A stretch of 64,000 bases of DNA from Bdellovibrionales bacterium (GCA_016716765.1 JADJVA010000020.1:992001-1056000); one strand, 5' to 3'; numbered from the stretch's first letter, positions 1-9,840 are shown. Program-made: numbers and translations. Notes: generated from the sequence alone by a model not told the origin.

Positions 1-179
1 GAGTAACACGCAAAGTAGATAATAAACCAAATGGACGTCTGTCCGTAGGCCTTGGTTCAGTTGTTATGAAGACTATTTGCGATGCCCATCGCGGCACGAT
101 TGAGGTTTCCAATGCCATTGACTCAGAAAATCAGATCATGGGTGCAAAGATTAATATATCATTGCCTCAGCGGACTTGA
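1..179 (+). CDS. C-terminal end of a sensor histidine kinase (partial)
   Basis: Reading from base 3, the frame is open to a TGA at 177-179. It encodes about 58 residues with a G-L-G turn followed by a helix and the ending GAKINISLP. This is the usual G2 box and last strand of a HATPase_c domain. The rest of the kinase lies left of the window, so its sensor and partner cannot be named. The identification rests on the short ATP-lid pattern only. Confidence 0.7.
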   Translation, partial: VTRKVDNKPNGRLSVGLGSVVMKTICDAHRGTIEVSNAIDSENQIMGAKINISLPQRT

Positions 180-612
180 TTTGCTCGATCTGGCCTAAAC
201 GCGACAATAACTTGAGGGACGTTGAGGCTGCTCGAGTTTGTCGCGAAGATAGTACACTGCATTACCCCAGCCAGGGACTGACTTCGCGATCCGAAAGCAG
301 ACTTTTGAGACAGAATCTGGGATTAGAGATACCCCTATGATTGCAAGCTGAGGACTTACGCGGCAAACTCCGAAGCTATGCCGCTACGCTTCTCTTTCTA
401 ACCGTCTACAAATCTCTGAAATTTCTCTCTAGGCAAAAAGTCAATTTACATGGTTCAGAGAATAGGAACGACACGAAACGGTTTTCAGCTGGTTAAGTGT
501 TGTGCACGATTCTTGCTTTGGAGGTTCCCTTTAATCCAATCTTCTCGCTCCCGCTAGGGCAATCAAGTTCAATGGATATTGGAATGGTGCTAAAAGCAAA
601 AAGGAAAAACAT
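180..612. other. Intergenic stretch, 433 bp, no gene seen
   Basis: No convincing reading frame, tRNA or long repeat was found between the kinase tail and the next gene. A purine-rich ribosome-binding site (AAGGA at about 601-606) precedes the ATG at 613. The promoter of that gene should lie here but no clear -35/-10 pair stands out. Confidence 0.5.
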
Positions 613-1860
613 ATGAAAAACTACTTAGTCGTTATTTTAGGGCTGATTGCAACCTCATCGGCAATAGCAAATCCGATCGATTATTCAAGTTTATCGAAGA
701 GATTCACTCGATTTCAAGATTCAAAACCTAAAGATTCAGCACCTAAGAAGTTAGTGGCTCCACCTGACGATCGCGTTGATTTGAACGAAAATTTCTTAAA
801 TCGAGACTATTTTTCGTCTGACGAATTGGTTTGGACCCAACCACTTCAGTATCTATTAAATCACATTCAAGAGTCAGTCACACTTCCTCAGACCGTTTTG
901 CGCACTTTCATCTCAGTAGCGGAAAAATCACTCAAGCCTAAAGAAAACAATTATCCGATATCTCTAGATTCTTACCCTGAAGATTCCATATCTAGAACGT
1001 TTATTCAAGAGAGCATCTCTGCAGCTTTCTACTACCTTAAAGGATATTACCAGTTGCCGCACAGGATGCTCAGGCTTCTTTCCGATAGCTCTGAGAGAGT
1101 ATCCCCACGGGTTTTGAGTGAAGTCCTAAGCGATTCATGGCACGAACGAGGAACTATTCAGGTTCTACTTGGAGATGAGGGAGCTAGTGGGGTTAGCAGT
1201 CTCGTCACTGAATATGCCAAAGCGAGTGAACGTCAACTTGTGCAAATTCATCCGAGGTGGAATTCTGATATCAGCGATTTAGCGGGGGAAATTCAGAGCC
1301 ATGTTCGTCAGGGAAATGCTCCTATTCTATTTTTTGACCAACTGGGAAGACATCCTGCTGAGGTGCTTGAAGCGGTGGCAGCCTTGACCGAAAATCGAGC
1401 TCTCATTGGAAATGCCAGCTTGATCGTCTCCTTCAAGCCAGATGCCTTCAATATGAACAATAGTCATATTAAAAGAATAGTTTCTAGCTCAGAAGCTGTT
1501 CACATTGTAGGTCATCCAAGATCTTGGCATTATTATGCAGATTTCATTCAAATCAATCTGCCGGCCGCCTTGAATCAGATCGCTAGAAGAAATGATCACG
1601 CTAAAAATCTAAGCTTGATTAATGAGGGATTGATCGTAACTGAACTTGCAAAGGCCGCATGGGAACTCCAAGAGGCTACAGGACGTTCGACTTTTAGAGA
1701 TCTGCAGTTGGCTCTCCGTAGTTTAGACCCTCAGGGATTTTTTGATAGTAAATGTGGGGGTATATTGAGATTCGCACTGTATCCCCAACACAATTTTGAT
1801 CAAGCGGTAAGGCGATACAAAAGTGCGGTTCAAAAATCACTAGGAAACGGAATAGACTGA
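613..1860 (+). CDS. Exported protein with a degenerate AAA+/P-loop-like core
   Basis: The 415-residue product begins with a signal peptide (MKNYLVVILGLIATSSAIA). The middle (about 180-300) has the order of an AAA+ core: beta strand IQVLLGDEG, a loop GASGVSS where a Walker A would sit, a strand APILFFDQL resembling Walker B, and SLIVSFKPD resembling sensor 1. The Walker A lysine is absent and the acidic pair of Walker B is D-Q, so ATP hydrolysis is unlikely. Export to a compartment without ATP fits this. An AAGGA ribosome-binding site lies before the ATG. The gene converges with the peptidase gene. I do not recognise a named family; the fold reading is inference from motif order. Confidence 0.6.
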   Translation: MKNYLVVILGLIATSSAIANPIDYSSLSKRFTRFQDSKPKDSAPKKLVAPPDDRVDLNENFLNRDYFSSDELVWTQPLQYLLNHIQESVTLPQTVLRTFISVAEKSLKPKENNYPISLDSYPEDSISRTFIQESISAAFYYLKGYYQLPHRMLRLLSDSSERVSPRVLSEVLSDSWHERGTIQVLLGDEGASGVSSLVTEYAKASERQLVQIHPRWNSDISDLAGEIQSHVRQGNAPILFFDQLGRHPAEVLEAVAALTENRALIGNASLIVSFKPDAFNMNNSHIKRIVSSSEAVHIVGHPRSWHYYADFIQINLPAALNQIARRNDHAKNLSLINEGLIVTELAKAAWELQEATGRSTFRDLQLALRSLDPQGFFDSKCGGILRFALYPQHNFDQAVRRYKSAVQKSLGNGID

Positions 1861-1896
1861 GTTTCGACAAAAAAACTTGTATTCGCTCGAGTCGCT

Positions 1897-4050
1897 CTAC
1901 CTCAATCTGTTCCAAAAGTAAGTGTATTCCATGGCCATCACATGGGCTGTCTCTTCCAGGTTTGCTCGGCCCGCATGCCCTCCGTTGATATTCTCATAAT
2001 AAAAAACAGAATGTCCTTGCTCCAACATGCGCGCAGCCATTTTACGTGCATGTCCAGGATGAACTCGATCATCCTTTGTTGAAGTTGTAAACAGGGGCTG
2101 AGGATATTGCGTTTTGGGATTGAGATTGTGATAGGGAGAATACTTCAACAGATGAGCACATTGCTTGGGATCATCTGGATCGCCGTATTCGGCCATCCAG
2201 CTGGCCCCTGCGAGTAATTTTGAATACCTCACCATATCAAGCAAAGGAACCTGCACAAGTGCCGCCTTATAGAGCTCTGGCCTTTGCACCATCGTCGCAC
2301 CGACCAATAATCCTCCATTGCTTCCGCCTTCAATCCCCAATTTTTCAGGTGAAGTAATTTTGCGATCAATTAGGTCCCGCGACACAGCGATAAAATCGTC
2401 AAAAGCCACCTGACGATTTTCCCTCAGAGCGGCCTGATGCCACTCGGGCCCAAACTCGCCTCCTCCCCTAATATTAGCAATGACATAGACTCCTCCACGC
2501 TCTAGCCATATCTTCCCTATGGAAGCCGAATAATAAGGCGTCAGTGAAATTTCAAAGCCACCGTATCCATATTGAATTGTCGGGTGAGTCCCATCGAAGG
2601 CCATGTCTTTTGGTTTTAGAACAAAGTAGGGGATTTCAGTTCTATCTGAGCTCCGAGCAAAATATTGAACCACCTCATACTTGCTGGCATCAAATCGATC
2701 GGGAGATTTCTTAATCAACTCGAGCTCAAAGCTGTTATCTCCATCATTCACTAAATATTGGCTAGTCGGAGTTAAGTGATCAGTGTAGGTCATCGTCGTG
2801 ATATCAGCAGGCTCCTCATCGCTCTTAAGGGCGAATGTAATGACTCCCGTGGTCGGGAAGGGAAGCTGGGTGGACACCCATCGGCCCTCCTGATCCAGTT
2901 TGATATCGAGAATCTTCCCTCTGATATTATCTAGAACATTCACGAAAACTCGATTTTTTCGTACTTGAACATCTTCTATTGACTGCCGAGGACCTGCTGT
3001 AAATACTGTTTCTACGCCATCAAGATTCGTGGCTTCTCTTTTGAAGCGAACAATTGAATTGACTGGAATTGTTCGCTTTTCCAGAACCAATTTTTCTTTC
3101 AAGATTAAGAAAATGTGATTTTCCTTTATTCCAAGAAAACTGGAACTTAAAGGCTTTGGAATTTGCCGAAGAGATCCATCTCCCTCTTGGATAAACAATT
3201 CGGTATTGTAAAAATCCATGATTCGATGAAATAGCACATGTTCTTTTTCTTCGTCCCGAATCAAAGAGGAATCGGCTTGTATATCTGACTCCTTTACCTC
3301 AAATTTGATCACCGCCTGATCGAGAGGCTGACCACGATGCCAAAGCCTAACCGTTCGAGGGTACCCAGACTTGGTTAAAGAACCTTCTCCAAATTCGCCC
3401 GCAATCAGAACGGTATTCTCATTTAATCCCACCAAAGAAGATTTTGATTCAGGCACAAAAAATCCATCCGTAACAAACTGCCGCGACTCAAGATCGAACT
3501 CTCGAACGACAGCAGCATCCTTTCCTCCGCGTGAAAGAGTGACCAGCAATCTCTGAGAATTTCTGGTCAGCCATTCGTATCCCTTAAAGACCCAGTTTTC
3601 TCCCTCTGCCTGAGACAATTTATCCAAATCCAGAATAACATCCCAGTTAGGACTTTCCTTCTTATATTCTTCCAGACTTGTTCGACGAATCACCCCATGC
3701 TTGTGCACTTCGTCCTGCCAAAAATTCCAGAAATATCCTTTGTGAAAGGAGGAAAATGGCACCCGGTCCGCGGCAAACAAAATGCCCTTTATGTCTGCGA
3801 AAATTGAGTGATAGGCGGGATCGGCTTCTAAGACATCGGTCGTCTTTTGATTTTGCCCGAGAACCCAAGCCATCGACCCTTCCCCCTCTATGTCCTCAAG
3901 ACCATAAAATGGATCAGGAGGAACCTGGGTGGCTGCTGCCGAAAAGGGGAGGAGCACAGCCATAACTCCAGAAATCAGTGCAACTTGAAAAAGCTCCCTG
4001 AAAATCGAAAAAACAAAATCTTCTATTTTTGTTGGAAAAAAATGAACCAC
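1897..4050 (-). CDS. Prolyl oligopeptidase family serine peptidase (S9A)
   Basis: This 717-residue protein has a beta-propeller-like N-terminal half and a C-terminal alpha/beta-hydrolase domain. The nucleophile elbow GGSNGG places Ser at about 577, the Asp lies in DDRVHPGH (about 660) and the His in NGGHAG at about 692. YGYGGFEISLTPYYS and ANIRGGGEFGPEWH are typical S9A segments. A hydrophobic stretch ending PFSAAA near residue 40 looks like a signal peptide, so the enzyme is probably periplasmic and cleaves short peptides after proline. The length agrees with the family. It is the last gene of a minus-strand run that includes the methyltransferase and the E1 genes. Confidence 0.93.
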   Translation of the reverse strand: MVHFFPTKIEDFVFSIFRELFQVALISGVMAVLLPFSAAATQVPPDPFYGLEDIEGEGSMAWVLGQNQKTTDVLEADPAYHSIFADIKGILFAADRVPFSSFHKGYFWNFWQDEVHKHGVIRRTSLEEYKKESPNWDVILDLDKLSQAEGENWVFKGYEWLTRNSQRLLVTLSRGGKDAAVVREFDLESRQFVTDGFFVPESKSSLVGLNENTVLIAGEFGEGSLTKSGYPRTVRLWHRGQPLDQAVIKFEVKESDIQADSSLIRDEEKEHVLFHRIMDFYNTELFIQEGDGSLRQIPKPLSSSFLGIKENHIFLILKEKLVLEKRTIPVNSIVRFKREATNLDGVETVFTAGPRQSIEDVQVRKNRVFVNVLDNIRGKILDIKLDQEGRWVSTQLPFPTTGVITFALKSDEEPADITTMTYTDHLTPTSQYLVNDGDNSFELELIKKSPDRFDASKYEVVQYFARSSDRTEIPYFVLKPKDMAFDGTHPTIQYGYGGFEISLTPYYSASIGKIWLERGGVYVIANIRGGGEFGPEWHQAALRENRQVAFDDFIAVSRDLIDRKITSPEKLGIEGGSNGGLLVGATMVQRPELYKAALVQVPLLDMVRYSKLLAGASWMAEYGDPDDPKQCAHLLKYSPYHNLNPKTQYPQPLFTTSTKDDRVHPGHARKMAARMLEQGHSVFYYENINGGHAGRANLEETAHVMAMEYTYFWNRLR

Positions 4051-4143
4051 GAGCCCCCCCCGTACTACCAGATTTTCTTTTACTACTTATTTGGATTTCG
4101 AAGTACCACGAGTCTCAAGCCCACACAACGCCTGACAGGCTAT

Positions 4144-4956
4144 TTACTTTTCCCCTACAATGTAGGCAACCCATGCGTCACAGTTTTCGTTGGTGACCTC
4201 TGCTCTCGTGAATTCACCATTCCCGTCACCGCTCTTGGTCGTTCCTTCCCAATAGACATGTGTTCGACGAAACCCGACTTCCTCCATAATGTCTCTCAAC
4301 TCAGGGATAGACCACATTCTCCAATCGTAAGAAAACACATTCTTTCGCTTTCGTCCCTCACCCTTAACCTTGAAATGAATATGAAAAACAGCATGATGAG
4401 TGATGGCATCAAAACTTTCTTGATCCCAAAAATAGGAAAACCCCTTGTGAACGACCTTTTCTACGTTGGGCTCCTGACAGGCCGGCCCCCCAAAACAGTC
4501 GACGATGAAAAGTCCTCCCTCGTTCAGACAAGAAAACGCATTAGAAAAATACTCCTTCATGGACGATCGGGTCTTAAAAATAAAATAGGAGAAATTCATG
4601 GCCACTATGATGTCAGCCTTGGCCAGTTTTTTTGATAATACATTTTCGTTGTAGATCTGTACGTTTCTCTGCTGTGCGGGCTTGAGTCTTGCCAAATGGT
4701 GAGCCTTTCCATAGTCGGTAGGCTCATGATCCAAATCAAGTCCAACTCCAAGATAGGAAGGATGGAGCTTCACCCATTCACACAAGATCGAGAAAGTTCC
4801 GCAAAAATCTTCCCGGAGAACAGTCGGCCTTTTGCCTCTCAACTCCTTATAAACGTCTCGCAAAAACAAAACATCTGTGTCGGGAGATTGAACTGATTTG
4901 AGATAATAGGCATATTTGTCAAAGTTATCAGACGCACTCTTTCGATTTTTACTCAT
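4144..4956 (-). CDS. Class I SAM-dependent methyltransferase
   Basis: The 270-residue protein carries a glycine-poor motif I (LREDFCGTFSI), an acidic motif II end (YLGVGLDLDHEP), motif for adenine contact (VQIYNENVL) and IVAMNFSYFIF at the motif IV position. This pattern fits a group of bacterial class I methyltransferases with DFCGT in place of the usual GxGxG loop. The substrate cannot be read from the sequence. It sits 84 bp downstream of the E1 beta gene on the same strand and 93 bp upstream of the peptidase; no functional link is evident. Confidence 0.8.
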   Translation of the reverse strand: MSKNRKSASDNFDKYAYYLKSVQSPDTDVLFLRDVYKELRGKRPTVLREDFCGTFSILCEWVKLHPSYLGVGLDLDHEPTDYGKAHHLARLKPAQQRNVQIYNENVLSKKLAKADIIVAMNFSYFIFKTRSSMKEYFSNAFSCLNEGGLFIVDCFGGPACQEPNVEKVVHKGFSYFWDQESFDAITHHAVFHIHFKVKGEGRKRKNVFSYDWRMWSIPELRDIMEEVGFRRTHVYWEGTTKSGDGNGEFTRAEVTNENCDAWVAYIVGEK

Positions 4957-5040
4957 TCACCACGACCCAAAATTTGATGGTTATTCTCACGACAACAGGA
5001 TTCTCTTAAATAAAAAAACTCAACTTCTGAAGCTTGATCT

Positions 5041-6096
5041 TCAAGGAGCTTCCTCAAGAAGCTCAAGAATGGCTTGTTTGATATCACCCACCTGTGGCAC
5101 CGTCGCCTCCTCCAAATTTGGATGCAAGCCAATACCAGGAAGATTCTTTGCTGCCAATACCCGAGGAGCAGCCAAGAGCTCATAAAAAAGCTCCTTCGTC
5201 ATTCGACAGGCCAGATGCTCTCCAAAATTTGTCACCTCGGTGTCTTCGTTGACAAACAAAACGCGCCCGGAACGGCGAACTGACTCTCGTATTGTGTCCC
5301 AATCATAGGGTATAAGACTTCGCAAATCGATCACTTCAATATTGATTCCATCGCGCTGGAGTTCATCAGCAACCTGATTGCACATGAGCACGTTTCTTCC
5401 ATAGGTAACCACCGAAAGAGCTCTTCCATGACGAGTGATCTTAGCTTTTCCAATTGGCACCGCGTACTCAGCCAATTGCGGCCATTGAGGTCGCCATTGA
5501 CTTCGATCTCCAACCGGTGCGTCAATCATTTTCTTCAATTGCTTTTCATCCTCAGGCTCACCGGGAAGCAATTCCTCACCTCTGACTCGCATGAGAGCTT
5601 TTGGCTTCAAAAATAACACGGGATTGGGGTCCTGAACGGCCGAGATCATCAAGCCATAGGCGTCCAGTGGTGTGCTAGGAAAAACTACTTTCCATCCAGG
5701 AAGTCGAGTGGCCCAGGCATCAAAACTGTGGCTATGGTAAATCGATCCTCGAATCCCCGCACCAACTGGAGTCATCACAACAATGGGAAGATGATAGGCA
5801 CCGTTTGAAACCCAATGGGTATTGCCAGCAATCTTTAACAAATCAATTGTGTTAAAGATGTAATCACCGAACTGAATTTCAGCAACACAGCGATCTCCTG
5901 ATAGACCGAGGCCAATTGCCATCCCAATGATACCTCTCTCATCCAAGGGTGAATTCCAAGCGGTCTCCAAACCTTGAGTTGCCGTAAAAACACCGCCTAA
6001 AGGAGGACCAACGTCCTGACCAAACACATCTTTCAAGTCTAAGTTCGTCTCACAGTAATGCAGAGCCATGCGGATCGCCTGTGCCATATTTGCCAT
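5041..6096 (-). CDS. 2-oxoacid dehydrogenase E1 component, beta subunit
   Basis: The 351-residue protein matches the transketolase-like beta subunit of pyruvate or branched-chain 2-oxoacid dehydrogenase: FGQDVGPPLGGVFTATQGL near the start, PLDERGIIGMAIGLGLSG, the region AEIQFGDYIFN, and a C-terminal transketolase domain with VVTYG and FVNEDTEVTNFGEHLA. With the alpha subunit it forms the TPP-dependent decarboxylase that loads the acyl group on the lipoyl arm of E2. Its ATG overlaps the alpha stop by one base (TGATG), which implies translational coupling. No E2 or E3 gene is in the window, so the substrate (pyruvate or branched-chain) is undecided. Confidence 0.92.
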   Translation of the reverse strand: MANMAQAIRMALHYCETNLDLKDVFGQDVGPPLGGVFTATQGLETAWNSPLDERGIIGMAIGLGLSGDRCVAEIQFGDYIFNTIDLLKIAGNTHWVSNGAYHLPIVVMTPVGAGIRGSIYHSHSFDAWATRLPGWKVVFPSTPLDAYGLMISAVQDPNPVLFLKPKALMRVRGEELLPGEPEDEKQLKKMIDAPVGDRSQWRPQWPQLAEYAVPIGKAKITRHGRALSVVTYGRNVLMCNQVADELQRDGINIEVIDLRSLIPYDWDTIRESVRRSGRVLFVNEDTEVTNFGEHLACRMTKELFYELLAAPRVLAAKNLPGIGLHPNLEEATVPQVGDIKQAILELLEEAP

Positions 6097-7220
6097 CAGA
6101 ATTTTCTCCAGTCCGCGTTTTCATTTTCGAAATACACGTGCTCCCAAATACTTTCTCTCGCTGGAGGAGCTTCGAGGCGCACCGTCTCCTGAGCTTCTTT
6201 GGCTTCTGCTTCATATTCCTTCCAAAGAGACTGAGCCTGTCGATCCGATAAAATTCCGGCCCGCTTCAATTTCTCCTCGAAAATTTCTACACAATCTTCC
6301 TCCGGTCGCCGAGAAGCTCCATCAGCAGAGGAGTGGCCGTAAAGGCGCGACACCTTTGCCTCAAGTAGGACAGGCTTTCTCTTAAGCCGAATGTAATCAA
6401 GGGATTCACGTAGCTTTATGTAGGACTCAATGGGGTCATTTCCGTTGATGACCAAAGTTTTTATATTAAAGGCCTTACCTCGATCAGCAATGTGACTTTC
6501 ACCATGTTGCCCTTCGAAAGCTGTTGAAATTCCCCAACGATTATTTTGAACTGTGATGAGCATTGGCAACTCGGAACCCTTTCGAGAGGCCCAAACCAAA
6601 CAGCTTGCGAAATCACCTTCGGCTGTCCCAGCATCTCCCCCCGTAACAATGGAAACTCCCTGACCACCGAAACGTCGCTGTGACCACGCCGTCCCCAATG
6701 CGATAGGGTACTGAACCTCTATTGGCGAAGACACCGGAGTGACATTCATTTCAGGAAAGCAATAATGATTAGCAAAATTTCTTCCGCCAGTGCAAGGATC
6801 AGTGGACCTGTTCATGATCAATCTGATGGAGTCGATCATGGGCATCCCCATCGCAACCAAAGTTGGTGAGCACCGATAATGAAGATGAAGGAAATCGTAG
6901 GCAGGGCCCTTGCCCTTGTGAATCAGTAGCCCAAGCGGAACGCCAAAGGCTTCCTCCCCCGGTCCGCCAATCCAAAAATAGGCATCTCCCGCCTTATATA
7001 TCTTGATCAGGCGATCTTCCAGAACTCGTGATTTCACCATCAAACGATGGATGTTCAATAATAGATCTTTGGGCAAATCCAATTTCGAATTTGCCATCGA
7101 TTTTTTCGCTCCAAGTCTAGGCGCGGAGGTCTTGCTTTTCTTCGCCTTTGAAGTGGCCATCTTAGAGCCTTGGAAGCCCTTCTTCTTTTCTTTGCCGCGT
7201 GCGGTTTGCACACTTGACAT
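6096..7220 (-). CDS. 2-oxoacid dehydrogenase E1 component, alpha subunit
   Basis: The 374-residue protein has the E1 alpha TPP fold. The motif TGGDAGTAEGDFASCLVWAS ends with the NN of VQNNRWGIST, replacing the usual GDG..N pattern with GDA. Conserved features include YDFLHLHYR, CTGGRNFANH and the phosphorylation-loop-like region SRLYGHSSADGASRRPEED. The first 40 or so residues are rich in Lys, Ser and Ala and are probably a flexible extension. The start has a GAGGT ribosome-binding site five bases upstream. It is the first gene of a two-gene E1 unit. Confidence 0.92.
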   Translation of the reverse strand: MSSVQTARGKEKKKGFQGSKMATSKAKKSKTSAPRLGAKKSMANSKLDLPKDLLLNIHRLMVKSRVLEDRLIKIYKAGDAYFWIGGPGEEAFGVPLGLLIHKGKGPAYDFLHLHYRCSPTLVAMGMPMIDSIRLIMNRSTDPCTGGRNFANHYCFPEMNVTPVSSPIEVQYPIALGTAWSQRRFGGQGVSIVTGGDAGTAEGDFASCLVWASRKGSELPMLITVQNNRWGISTAFEGQHGESHIADRGKAFNIKTLVINGNDPIESYIKLRESLDYIRLKRKPVLLEAKVSRLYGHSSADGASRRPEEDCVEIFEEKLKRAGILSDRQAQSLWKEYEAEAKEAQETVRLEAPPARESIWEHVYFENENADWRKF

Positions 7221-7303
7221 GACTACCTCTAAATATTTTCGTGGAACACGATCTGTGTCCCACAGAGTTACCGATCCTATTCTTTCTTGTCAAAACCAAA
7301 TAG

Positions 7304-9577
7304 TCAGTTTGTTTTATCTTCTATTTTTGAATTTCCAGGTTTGGCGCCTATTGTGACCGTAGGGCTTGAACTGTATTCTGCCAACAGATCAACAGCAATA
7401 TCAACAGCCTCTTGAACATCAGGACGCTTAAGATATTTTTCCTTGCGTTGCTCTCTGGTCAAACTGGTATCCTCATCATCAATTCCAGAAGAATCTGGAT
7501 CTACAGCTTCTCCAGACGCTAGCGGAGCGATGGGGGTCCCTGAAGACACGGGAGCTGAATCCGCTGGCTGGTGTCCCTTTTTCTCTCCGGCAAGCTTCCC
7601 CGAACTATCAGGCTTATCGGTTTTGTTTGCCTTTGCGGATTTGCCTGACTTTCCGGGGCCATCGCCCTTCTTTGCCTGAGTCTTAAGTTTATATTGTTCG
7701 GCCACATCAATAATGTGTCCGCGCTTCTTCGCCTTAGCAATCTCTGTCTCTAGTTTCTTAAATTCCTCGTTCGACTTTATTCTCAAAGCCGATTTCTTCC
7801 GCAAAACACCCATCAACTCATTATTGACCGGTTTCCAAGCGCCCTCGCCCTCAGCAACATATGCTTTGCGGGAAAGAAACGGAGCAACCTGTTTTGGAGG
7901 CAAAGAATAGTCAAGATTCTTCTCCCCAATTTCATCTGTCGAGTAAGCGCTCGGCATCACAACATCCGAATCCACTCCAACATGCTGAGTTGATTTTCCA
8001 CCGGCCGTAAAGAACATGCCCACTGTCGTTTTCATTGCTCCAAGTCCCTGCGGCAGTTTTTCAACTGACTGCACAGTGCCCTTTCCAAAAGTATGGTCAC
8101 CACCAACCACGACGGCTCTCTTGTAGTCTTTCAAAGCTCCAGATACAATTTCCGAAGCGCTCGCCGAAACCCGGCTAATCAATACGACCAGCGGTCCAGC
8201 CCAATCCACATCCGTATCCCTGTCGGGAAGAATGAGTGGTTCCTGACTCTCTATGTCTCGACTCGACTGCTTAACGACATTTCCAACTCTGAAGAAAAGC
8301 CCAGCAATACGGACAGCATCATCAAGCGAACCTCCTCCGTTGCCACTGAGATCCAGAACCATTGCATCGGCTTTTTTCTCACGGGCTTCTGCAAGGAGTT
8401 TCTTCATGTCGTCAGCTGCCGAACGTCCCTTTTTTCGGCTATCCGAATAAAATGAGGGTAGGGTCAGTAGGGCAATTTTCTTCTTGGTTCCATTGAGCTC
8501 ACGATCAAAATAAGAGATCTGGGCGGCTTCGTCTTCTAACTTGATTTTGTCTCGAGAAAGAACGACTTGAAAACGTTTGCTGCCATCAGCTTCTTTGCGA
8601 AGAATTGTGAGTTTAACCTTGGTACCTTTCTTCCCGCGTATCAAGCGCACAACATCTCTTAAATCCATTTCAATCACATTTTGAGGTTCGCCCTCTTCGC
8701 CTTGGGTCACTTCTATGATCTTATCCTTTGGCTTGAGTTTTCCCGATTCGTAAGCGGCACCGCCTGCGATCAACTGCTCGATGACAGTAAAACCATCCTG
8801 AGAACTTAAAGTGGCACCAATCCCCTCCAAGGACAAAGCCATTTGAATTTCAAAATCTTCGAGAGCATCCTTCGAAAGATAGGACGTATGTGGATCCAGG
8901 GCCCTCGCGAAAGAATCAAGATAGTTCGACCAAACCTCTCGTTGTGGTGTCTCTTCAACTCGGTGCATAACTCTCTCGTAGTTTCTCATCACACGTTGCT
9001 TGGATTCTTCGAGAGACATATCCGAGGCCATATAGCTGGCCACCTGGTATTGAAGATAGTTTTCATGAAAAGCATTTAATTCTGCCAAATTTTTTGGACG
9101 CTTGCGCTTTTCTGGGTCTAAAACAAACTTTATATTAGGATTGAACTTAAATTTGGGACCCAGAGCCTTTTTAACGAAGGCCACTCTCTCTGCCATCCTT
9201 TTAACAAAGAGCGCATTTATTTTGGTTATGGCCGAACAATCGTTGACTCGTAATTTCTCAAACAATTGAGCTGTCAGATTGTTAACGTCAGCCTCATCTT
9301 TTTCAAGGAGGTACATTTTACTTCCATCGAGGCGTTTAATAAACTGATCCGTCGTTCGCCTTTCAAGATTTGGAGCCCGAATGCTCGTATAATTTATATG
9401 ACGACTAAGATAACGCTGCTGAATCTCATACAAGTGTTCACACCTTAACTCTAAAACCTGAGGGCTCATCAGCTGCGCCTGCACTAAGCGTGAACTGCTC
9501 GCTGTTGCACAGACGATGAACAAAACGGCCCAGACAGATCTTAAAAAATGGCCTGACCACTGTATCTTCTGATTCAT
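7304..9577 (-). CDS. prc: Tail-specific (C-terminal processing) protease, S41 family
   Basis: The protein has a signal peptide, an N-terminal helical domain like that of E. coli Prc, a PDZ domain (GIGATLSSQDGFTVIEQLIAGG) and the S41 catalytic core. Ser lies in SRVSASASEIVSGALKDY and Lys in GDHTFGKGTVQ, forming the Ser-Lys dyad. It should trim or degrade periplasmic proteins from the C-terminus. The C-terminal region (about 620-720) is a long Lys/Ser/Asp-rich low-complexity segment before a short conserved end, longer than usual. I chose the second ATG (9577), which has AGGA five bases upstream; an in-frame ATG at 9589 is possible. Confidence 0.92.
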   Translation of the reverse strand: MNQKIQWSGHFLRSVWAVLFIVCATASSSRLVQAQLMSPQVLELRCEHLYEIQQRYLSRHINYTSIRAPNLERRTTDQFIKRLDGSKMYLLEKDEADVNNLTAQLFEKLRVNDCSAITKINALFVKRMAERVAFVKKALGPKFKFNPNIKFVLDPEKRKRPKNLAELNAFHENYLQYQVASYMASDMSLEESKQRVMRNYERVMHRVEETPQREVWSNYLDSFARALDPHTSYLSKDALEDFEIQMALSLEGIGATLSSQDGFTVIEQLIAGGAAYESGKLKPKDKIIEVTQGEEGEPQNVIEMDLRDVVRLIRGKKGTKVKLTILRKEADGSKRFQVVLSRDKIKLEDEAAQISYFDRELNGTKKKIALLTLPSFYSDSRKKGRSAADDMKKLLAEAREKKADAMVLDLSGNGGGSLDDAVRIAGLFFRVGNVVKQSSRDIESQEPLILPDRDTDVDWAGPLVVLISRVSASASEIVSGALKDYKRAVVVGGDHTFGKGTVQSVEKLPQGLGAMKTTVGMFFTAGGKSTQHVGVDSDVVMPSAYSTDEIGEKNLDYSLPPKQVAPFLSRKAYVAEGEGAWKPVNNELMGVLRKKSALRIKSNEEFKKLETEIAKAKKRGHIIDVAEQYKLKTQAKKGDGPGKSGKSAKANKTDKPDSSGKLAGEKKGHQPADSAPVSSGTPIAPLASGEAVDPDSSGIDDEDTSLTREQRKEKYLKRPDVQEAVDIAVDLLAEYSSSPTVTIGAKPGNSKIEDKTN

Positions 9578-9589
9578 AGAATTCCTCAT

Positions 9590-9840
9590 TTGATAAATTG
9601 AATATCTCTTATCACTTCATCGGCAACAAGATTGCTAATCTATCGTATTATTTGTCCTTTATCAGTTACCTCGACGATTGACCAGTTGATATCTTCAGAG
9701 CGGAGTCCGTCTCGAGATGGTTTGAAAAGCTTCCACTCAATTGGCCTGTCCTCCGAGCCAGCAAATAGGCTAGCAGCGCGACAATTATTGTCGCGGCGTG
9801 ATAAAACTGGAGCGCAAATGAAATTATATACTGCAGCGTA
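9590..9840. promoter_or_regulatory. Intergenic region with a 19-bp perfect palindrome
   Basis: Between topA and prc lies CGCGACAATtATTGTCGCG (9777-9795), nine-base arms around one base. No T-run follows on either strand, so it looks more like an operator than a terminator. It lies roughly 200 bp upstream of prc and just past the topA stop. No other feature is clear here. Confidence 0.4.

Noticed and set aside
319..335. GGGATTAGAGATACCCC, close to a conserved small-subunit rRNA stretch
   Set aside because: It has two extra bases against the rRNA motif, and no flanking rRNA sequence is present, so it is chance.
3847..4635. Long plus-strand open frame of 262 codons
   Set aside because: It runs opposite the peptidase and methyltransferase genes, both of which have full family motifs; the product resembles no protein.
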